The position numbers and the translations under genes were made by a program. Below are positions 7,230 through 11,555 of a DNA stretch of 11,555 nucleotides, piece by piece. The notes under the pieces were generated by a model. It was given only the letters and a program-made list of their open reading frames with translations, was not told where the DNA came from and did no database searches. Origin of the DNA: JAGQTE01 sp964648005 (GTDB lineage Bacteria; Actinomycetota; Acidimicrobiia; Acidimicrobiales; Acidimicrobilacustridaceae). The stretch is from assembly GCA_964648005.1 (NCBI GenBank), contig CAZYKR010000137.1, positions 1 to 11,555 on the forward strand, in the 5' to 3' direction. Each line of letters begins with the position of its first letter. The stretch's first letter is position 1.

Positions 7230-7234
7230 CGGTG

Positions 7235-7239
7235 CTCCT
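7235..7239 (-). promoter_or_regulatory. Shine-Dalgarno site for the SPFH gene
   Basis: AGGAG on the minus strand, 5 bases before the ATG at 7229. Confidence 0.75.
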
Positions 7240-7252
7240 GTGTGGTTCGCAA

Positions 7253-7270
7253 GACGTGCTGCCGCACGTC
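7253..7270. promoter_or_regulatory. perfect inverted repeat GACGTGC-N4-GCACGTC
   Basis: Seven-base arms around TGCC, in what would be the 5' leader of the SPFH transcript. It could be a protein-binding operator or a small RNA hairpin just upstream of the ribosome site. Its right arm is also the start of a 12-bp direct repeat found again at 7291. Confidence 0.6.
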
Positions 7271-7302
7271 ACCGGGCGCGGATGATAACAGCACGTCACC
7301 GG
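7264..7302. repeat. 12-bp direct repeat GCACGTCACCGG flanking the SPFH -10 box
   Basis: Identical copies at 7264-7275 and 7291-7302, 27 bp apart, one on each side of the candidate -10 box at 7282-7287. A third ACGTCAC occurs in inverted form (GTGACGT) at 7314-7320. Likely binding sites for a regulator of the SPFH gene, the sulfatase genes or both. Confidence 0.6.
7282..7287 (-). promoter_or_regulatory. candidate -10 box of the SPFH operon
   Basis: TATCAT on the minus strand matches the sigma-70 -10 consensus at 5 of 6 positions and stands out in this GC-rich gap. No good -35 is visible at 16-19 bases, which fits an activator-dependent promoter using the flanking repeats. The predicted start near 7275 gives a leader of about 45 bases. 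Confidence 0.45.
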
Positions 7303-7423
7303 TCGCTCGCCGAGTGACGTTTCGCCGTTCTTTGCGCCCGGGGGTGACCACAGCGTTCGGTGTGCGCTGGTTAGGCTCGACCGGTCCCGGCGCCGAGGCG
7401 GCTCCGGGTGGGACTGCTCACTG

Positions 7424-8944
7424 ATGGCCAACCGCACCAAGATCTTCGTCGCCGTGGGCGCCGCCTGCCTCGTGCTCGGTCTTGCCGTGGTGGCCTGGGG
7501 GGCGACGACGGCGCTGTCGGGCGGGCCGACCAACGTCGTGGTGATCATGACCGACGACCAGGCACTCGAGTCGATCGGTGCCATGCCCAACGTCGAGAAC
7601 CTGCTGGCGGCCGAAGGCACGACGTTCTCCAACTACTACGTGGCGACGCCGAACTGCTGCCCGTCCCGCGCCGCCTTCTACCGGGGGCAGTACCCGCACA
7701 ACAACGGGGTGTGGGACAACTACCCGGCCGAGCGCAACGGTGGCATCCCCGGCGGCAACCGGGCCTTCCGTGCCGTGCAGGACGAGGCGATCGGCGTGTG
7801 GATGCAGCGCGCCGGCTACTACACGATGCACGCCGGCAAGTACCTCAACGGTTGGGGGAACCCCGACGAGGACACGGCGGACATCACGCCGCCGCCGGGA
7901 TGGACCCATTGGTTCTCGACGATCGATCCGTTCACCTACGCCTACTACAACTACGAGATCTCCAACGACGGCACCCGGGTGGCCTACGGCGATGCCGAGG
8001 CCGACTACCAGACCGACGTGCTCGGCAACGAGGTGGTGTCGTCGATCTCGACGGCGGCCGAGGCGGGGGAGCCGTTCTTCGTGACCTTCACCCCGCTGGC
8101 GCCGCATTCGGGGCGCAAGTACGCCACGCCGGACGAGCCGCCGGACTCGTTCGCCGCCGTGTCGGCGCCGCGTCACGACGGCATGTACGCCGGCTCCGCC
8201 CTCCCGGACAAGCCGAACCGCATCTTCGGCGCGGAGGCCCTCACCAGCCCCGAGATCGCGGCCAAGTCCCCGCTGGTGCGCCAGCGGTTCACCTGCCAGA
8301 ACTGCGGTCCGGCGAACCTGCAGAACGCCCAGTACTCGTGGGAGAAGGAGCTCGAGTCGCTCACCGCGGTCGACGAGTGGGTGGGGCAGATCTACCGCAC
8401 GCTCGACGAGCAGGGCGTGCTCGACGACACGTTGATCATCTTCACCTCGGACAACGGCCTGTTCCGCGGGGAGCACGGGCTGACCGACAAGGGCCTGCTC
8501 TACGAGGAGGCCGTGCACGTGCCCCTGATCATCCGGGGGCCGGGGTTCGGCGCCGGCGAGACGCGCGACCAGTTGGTCAACAACGTCGACCTGGCGCCCA
8601 CGATCCTGCGGGCGGCGGGCGCGCCGGCCGCCATCGACCTCGACGGGGTGGCGCTCCAGGACTTCGCCGCCGACCCCGATGCCGGCCAGAACCGCGGCAT
8701 CCTGCTCGAGACGAAGCTGGCCTTCACGACCAACGCCTCGGCGGCGATCCGCGTCGGCTCGTGGTCCTACATCGAGTGGTACACGAACGGGCAGGTGTCG
8801 TTCCGGGAGCTGTACGAGCTCGGCGCCGACCCGTATCAGATGACCAACCTCGCCGACGACCCGCAGTACGCGTCGGTGGTCTCCGACCTGGCGAACCGGC
8901 TGACCGCCCTGCGGTCGTGTGCGGGCGACACCTGCGAGCGCTGA
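7424..8944 (+). CDS. secreted or membrane-anchored sulfatase, formylglycine type (first of a tandem pair)
   Basis: 506 residues, a type I sulfatase of the arylsulfatase / N-acetylglucosamine-6-sulfatase kind, cleaving sulfate esters. Visible active-site parts: metal ligands Asp44 and Asp45 (IMTDDQ), formylglycine motif CCPSR with Cys78 as the residue to be oxidised and Arg82, His136 and Lys139 (HAGKY), His228 (LAPHS), Asp343 and Asn344 (TSDNG), and Lys356. Residues 1-6 are basic and 8-30 are a hydrophobic signal or anchor helix, so it acts outside the cytoplasm. A CxxC pair (291, 294) and a C-terminal CAGDTC motif may form disulfides. The ATG at 7424 has only a weak GGGTGGGA upstream; TAGGCT at 7372 is a possible -10 box. 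It needs a formylglycine-generating enzyme, which is not encoded here. Divergent from the SPFH gene; only 4 bp separate it from the second sulfatase. Confidence 0.93.
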   Translation: MANRTKIFVAVGAACLVLGLAVVAWGATTALSGGPTNVVVIMTDDQALESIGAMPNVENLLAAEGTTFSNYYVATPNCCPSRAAFYRGQYPHNNGVWDNYPAERNGGIPGGNRAFRAVQDEAIGVWMQRAGYYTMHAGKYLNGWGNPDEDTADITPPPGWTHWFSTIDPFTYAYYNYEISNDGTRVAYGDAEADYQTDVLGNEVVSSISTAAEAGEPFFVTFTPLAPHSGRKYATPDEPPDSFAAVSAPRHDGMYAGSALPDKPNRIFGAEALTSPEIAAKSPLVRQRFTCQNCGPANLQNAQYSWEKELESLTAVDEWVGQIYRTLDEQGVLDDTLIIFTSDNGLFRGEHGLTDKGLLYEEAVHVPLIIRGPGFGAGETRDQLVNNVDLAPTILRAAGAPAAIDLDGVALQDFAADPDAGQNRGILLETKLAFTTNASAAIRVGSWSYIEWYTNGQVSFRELYELGADPYQMTNLADDPQYASVVSDLANRLTALRSCAGDTCER

Positions 8945-8948
8945 GGGC

Positions 8949-10451
8949 ATGGGCAGGCGGTCCTTCGTCGTCGCGGCCGTCGTGGTCGCGCTGGTGGCGG
9001 TCGGTGCCGTGGTCCTGGTGCGGTCGCGCGGCGCCACGGACGTGCTGCACACCGAGACGGGGGCGCGCCGTCCCAACGTGTTGGTGATCATGACCGACGA
9101 CCAGACCCTCGAGTCGGTCCGGGTGATGGACAACGTGAAGACGCGCCTGATGGGCGAGGGCACGACGTTCTCGAGCGCCTACGTCAGCTTCCCGAACTGC
9201 TGCCCGTCCCGGGCGACGTACCTGACCGGCCAGTACGCCCACAACACCGGAGTCGAGGACAACGTCCCGCCGCTCGGCGGCTACGCCAAGCTGCGCGCCG
9301 ACGACACCGTCGCCGTGGCGCTGCAGCGCAGCGGCTACTACACGGCGCACGTGGGCAAGTACCTCAACGGCTGGGGAGCGAACGACGACATCACCCCGCC
9401 CCCGGGCTGGGATCACTGGTACGGCTTGATCGACCCGACCACGTACCGCTACTTCGACTACGCCGTTTCCGACGACGGGGTGCGCGTCGACTTCGGCAGC
9501 GACGACGGCGACTACCAGACCGACGTGCTGGGCGCCGAGGTCGTCGAGACCATCCGGGCGGCCCCGGCCGACAAGCCGTGGTTCGTGTCGTTCACCCCGC
9601 TGGCCCCGCACTCCGAGCAGCTCGAGGGCGCGGCGAACGATGCGGGCACGACGACGACCACCGCGCCGGGCGCGACCGAGGAGTTCCGGTGGGCGGCCCC
9701 GAAGCCGGCGCCGCGCCATCAGCAACAGCTGGCGGCGAAGTTCCCGCGCGGCGCGTCGTTCAACAACCTGGGCACCGGCAAGCCCGAGGCGATGGCGTCG
9801 AAGCCGGAGCTGGCCGAGGGGTTCCAGCGCCTGATCGATCAGGGCTACCAGAAGGAGCTGCAGACCCTGCTGGCGGTCGACGAGTGGGTCGGCACCATCC
9901 TCGACACCCTCGAGGAGACGGGCCAGCTCGACGACACCGTCATCTTGTTCACGTCCGACAACGGGTTCTTCCACGGCGAGTACCGGCTGGCGTTCCAGAA
10001 GTACCACCTGTACGAGCCGGCGGTGCACGTGCCCCTGGTCATCCGGGGCGGTGCGTTCCCGGAGCAGGGGCGGGTGAGTCAGCTCGCCGGCAACGTCGAT
10101 CTGGCGCCGACGATCTACGCCCTGGCGGGGGTGTCGCCCTCGGTGACGGTCGACGGCATCGACCTGGGGGCGTTGGCGACGGGCAAGGACCCGGCGCCGG
10201 GTCGGGCCCTGCTGCTCGAGAACGACTCGGCGGGCGGTCGGGTGCACGCCGAGGCCATCCACACCGGCCGGTACGTGCTGATCGAGCACGAGACCGGTGA
10301 GCTCGAGCTCTACGACCTGCAGAAGGATCCGGAGCAGCTCACCAACCTGGCGGGCGACCCCGCCGCCGCGTCGCTGCTGGCGAACCTGCAGCAACGCCTC
10401 GCCGGGCTGAAGGACTGCAGCGGGGACACCTGCCGCGCCGGTCAGCCCTGA
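8949..10451 (+). CDS. secreted or membrane-anchored sulfatase, formylglycine type (second of a tandem pair)
   Basis: 500 residues, clearly paralogous to the preceding sulfatase: the same IMTDDQ, PNCCPSRA, YLNGWG, DYQTDVLG, LLAVDEWVG-type and TSDNG blocks. Active-site parts: Asp50, Asp51, formylglycine Cys84, Arg88, His134, Lys137, His221, Asp337, Asn338 and Lys351. Residues 7-24 form a hydrophobic signal or anchor helix after a basic MGRR start. Residues 229-245 carry a Thr-rich insert (five threonines in a row) and 246-290 a Lys/Gln-rich loop that differs from the first copy, so substrate recognition has probably changed. After TSDNG it has GEYRL where the first has GEHGL. It ends with CSGDTC plus a short tail. 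The ATG at 8949 has only AGGG directly before it; an in-frame GTG at 8919 would overlap the first gene by 26 bp. Expressed with the first gene as one unit. Confidence 0.93.
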   Translation: MGRRSFVVAAVVVALVAVGAVVLVRSRGATDVLHTETGARRPNVLVIMTDDQTLESVRVMDNVKTRLMGEGTTFSSAYVSFPNCCPSRATYLTGQYAHNTGVEDNVPPLGGYAKLRADDTVAVALQRSGYYTAHVGKYLNGWGANDDITPPPGWDHWYGLIDPTTYRYFDYAVSDDGVRVDFGSDDGDYQTDVLGAEVVETIRAAPADKPWFVSFTPLAPHSEQLEGAANDAGTTTTTAPGATEEFRWAAPKPAPRHQQQLAAKFPRGASFNNLGTGKPEAMASKPELAEGFQRLIDQGYQKELQTLLAVDEWVGTILDTLEETGQLDDTVILFTSDNGFFHGEYRLAFQKYHLYEPAVHVPLVIRGGAFPEQGRVSQLAGNVDLAPTIYALAGVSPSVTVDGIDLGALATGKDPAPGRALLLENDSAGGRVHAEAIHTGRYVLIEHETGELELYDLQKDPEQLTNLAGDPAAASLLANLQQRLAGLKDCSGDTCRAGQP

Positions 10452-10490
10452 CGGCGACGACTCGGCGACGCCTGCAGCGGCGCTCGCTGG

Positions 10491-11084
10491 TCAGCCGGCG
10501 GGCGAGGATGACACGCAGGCGGTCGTCGCCTCGCTGATGATCGCCTCCTCGGCGGCAGTCAGGTCGCCGAAGGTCCTGAAGTCGAACGCCTCGGCTTCGA
10601 GCGCGTCGACGATGCACGATGCCAGGGGACCTGGGAGCCCCTGGGCTACGAGCTCGTCTTCGAACGCCTGGGGCGTCATCGCCTCGCTGGTGACGTCGGC
10701 GTCGGTGGTCGTGGTCCGGCGCGAGCGCTCGGTGGTGCTGGTGGTCGGCCATTCGGAGTCGTCGATGGACGTGCCGATCGAGGAGAACTTCACCGAGGCC
10801 GACGTGCCGAGGAACGTGATGGCGAGGATGCACACCACGGCGATGAGCGCCAGCAGCGCCGGGATGCCGAGTGCCAGGCCGAGGATGAGGCCGCTGTTGG
10901 ACTTCTGCTGGACGGGCTGGGCCGGGTACCACCGGCCGTCCGGTCCCTGGAACCATCCGGGTGGTGGCGGTCCTCCCGGCGGCGGTCCTCCCGGCGGCTG
11001 CGATCCAGGCGGCGGCGCGTTCCTCGGTGGCGACCAGCCCGGTTGCATGTTGGAGGGTCCTGGGTCTTGGGGAGCATCCGCCAT
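10491..11084 (-). CDS. proline-rich single-pass membrane protein of unknown function
   Basis: 197 residues. Residues 1-60 are a Pro/Gly-rich cytoplasmic arm with a PGWFQGPDGRWYPAQP motif (42-57), a pattern I associate with small membrane proteins of Acidimicrobiia and related actinobacteria. Residues 64-95 are one TM helix. A Thr/Ser/Arg-rich linker (112-132) leads to a small outer domain with Cys157 and Cys190, likely a disulfide, and acidic helices (FEDELVAQGL, DALEAEAFDF). Function not recognised. The ATG at 11084 lacks a Shine-Dalgarno; a TAGCGT at 11093-11098 would place transcription start about 2 bases before it, so it may be near-leaderless. ATG 11048 is an alternative start. Convergent with the second sulfatase, 39 bp apart, with no clear terminator between them. 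Confidence 0.8.
   Translation of the reverse strand: MADAPQDPGPSNMQPGWSPPRNAPPPGSQPPGGPPPGGPPPPGWFQGPDGRWYPAQPVQQKSNSGLILGLALGIPALLALIAVVCILAITFLGTSASVKFSSIGTSIDDSEWPTTSTTERSRRTTTTDADVTSEAMTPQAFEDELVAQGLPGPLASCIVDALEAEAFDFRTFGDLTAAEEAIISEATTACVSSSPAG
10966..10995. repeat. tandem 15-bp repeat, two copies
   Basis: GGCGGTCCTCCCGGC occurs twice head to tail (10966-10980 and 10981-10995) and encodes the PPGGPP-type repeats of the proline-rich arm. In frame, so copy change would only alter arm length. Confidence 0.8.
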
Positions 11085-11176
11085 GCAGCAGGACGCTACT
11101 CGCCGACAGGGCAGGGGCGTGCCAAACGGAGCGCCTGGTGGTGTCCAGCCGTCCCGTGTCCCCGGATCCGGTCGCC

Positions 11177-11555
11177 TCAGCGGTCGCGCAGCGTCGCGGT
11201 GGCGCTCGCCTGCACCTCGGATCCGTCGTCGGCGCCTGGGAGCGCACGGGCGAAGATCGGTGTGACCGTGCCCGAGACGGCGACCGTCACCGTGCCGGTT
11301 GCCGGGTCGACCGTCACGGCGATCGTGCCCGGCGTGACGCTCGAGGGCCACTGCGCCGCGGCGGTGCGGCGCGCGACTGCGTCGGCGAGGGCCGGGTCCA
11401 GCTGCACCGGGCGGCCGGCGCGCAGCGCCTCGACGTCGATGCCGGCGCCGACCGCGTCGTTGGCGGCGTCGGCTGCCATCGATCGAAGCTGGCGCTGCCC
11501 GAGCTGGAGGTGCGCCAGGTCGATGGCCATGGCGGCGAGCACGAGCACGATCAGC
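11177..11555 (-). CDS. TadG-like (Flp pilus assembly, Tad N-terminal domain) protein, 5' end missing
   Basis: The C-terminal 126 residues of a short protein; the frame stays open to the window edge, so the start lies outside. The visible part begins with the end of a hydrophobic helix (LIVLVLAAMAIDLAHLQ), followed by LGQRQLRSMAADAANDAV. This matches the Tad/TadG N-terminal pattern, a TM helix followed by an amphipathic helix rich in Gln, Ala and Asp. The rest is a small beta-rich domain (TIAVTVDPATGTVTVAVSG, TPIFARALPG, VQASATATL). Family knowledge: such pseudopilin-like proteins belong to tight-adherence pilus assembly systems. No other tad gene is seen, but they would lie past the right edge. 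An internal GTG at 11548 is an unlikely start because it would cut the TM helix. Confidence 0.8.
   Translation of the reverse strand, partial: LIVLVLAAMAIDLAHLQLGQRQLRSMAADAANDAVGAGIDVEALRAGRPVQLDPALADAVARRTAAAQWPSSVTPGTIAVTVDPATGTVTVAVSGTVTPIFARALPGADDGSEVQASATATLRDR

Noticed and set aside
5964..7424. Long plus-strand open frame opposite the SPFH gene
   Set aside because: Gly/Arg/Val-rich shadow with no domain signal.
7424..7480. Lipobox in the first sulfatase (GAAC, Cys15)
   Set aside because: Lacks the usual Leu at -3 and leaves too short a hydrophobic stretch before the Cys; a simple signal peptide or anchor fits better.
7418..10394. Two long minus-strand open frames opposite the sulfatases
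   Set aside because: Mirror-frame artefacts of high GC content; the plus strand carries complete sulfatase active sites.
10452..10490. Terminator between the second sulfatase and the small membrane protein
   Set aside because: The 39-bp gap has repeated CGGCGACG words but no clear stem-loop with a T-run on either strand.
11162..11171. Palindrome CCGGATCCGG just after the TadG-like stop as a terminator
   Set aside because: No loop and no U-run; such short GC palindromes are expected by chance at this base composition.

Overview
The window is uniformly GC-rich, roughly 70% by eye, with codons ending mostly in G or C, GTG starts and actinobacterial-looking protein families. The proline-rich membrane protein with a GPDGRWYP motif, the Tad-type protein and the acyl-CoA-reductase/HAD fusion suggest a high-GC actinobacterium, possibly of the Acidimicrobiia. 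That lineage call is inference, because there is no rRNA or other marker here. I see no tRNA, rRNA, CRISPR array, IS element or phage gene.

Positions 1-2873 (minus) carry a fatty acyl-CoA reductase fused to a HAD-IB hydrolase domain. It is followed, with a 4-base GTGA overlap, by a zinc-dependent alcohol dehydrogenase that runs off the left edge. A TetR-family regulator (2961-3581, plus) is divergent from this pair. The gap between them holds two matching TACCA-N2-TGGTA operators that cover a plausible promoter and start site for the reductase. This looks like a self-contained fatty aldehyde/alcohol module with its own repressor.

Positions 3544-7229 (minus) carry, in transcription order, an SPFH/stomatin-like protein with two C-terminal zinc ribbons and a long Pro/Ala tail, a membrane-anchored Tim44-like protein with its own C-terminal zinc ribbon, and a 12-TM MFS exporter. 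The exporter's 3' end overlaps the tetR 3' end by 38 bp. The first two genes are 46 bp apart, have good Shine-Dalgarno sites and may act together at the membrane.

Positions 7230-7423 form a divergent control region with several ACGTCAC/ACGTGC half-sites around a good -10 box. To its right (plus), two paralogous formylglycine-type sulfatases (7424-8944 and 8949-10451) sit 4 bp apart. Both have N-terminal signal anchors, complete active sites and the same C-terminal Cys-x-Gly-Asp-Thr-Cys tail, so they are probably secreted or membrane-anchored enzymes acting on sulfated glycans or other sulfate esters.

Positions 10491-11555 (minus) hold a small single-pass membrane protein of unknown function and the 3' part of a TadG-like (Flp pilus assembly) protein that is cut by the right edge. 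No stretch longer than about 200 bases lacks a gene.
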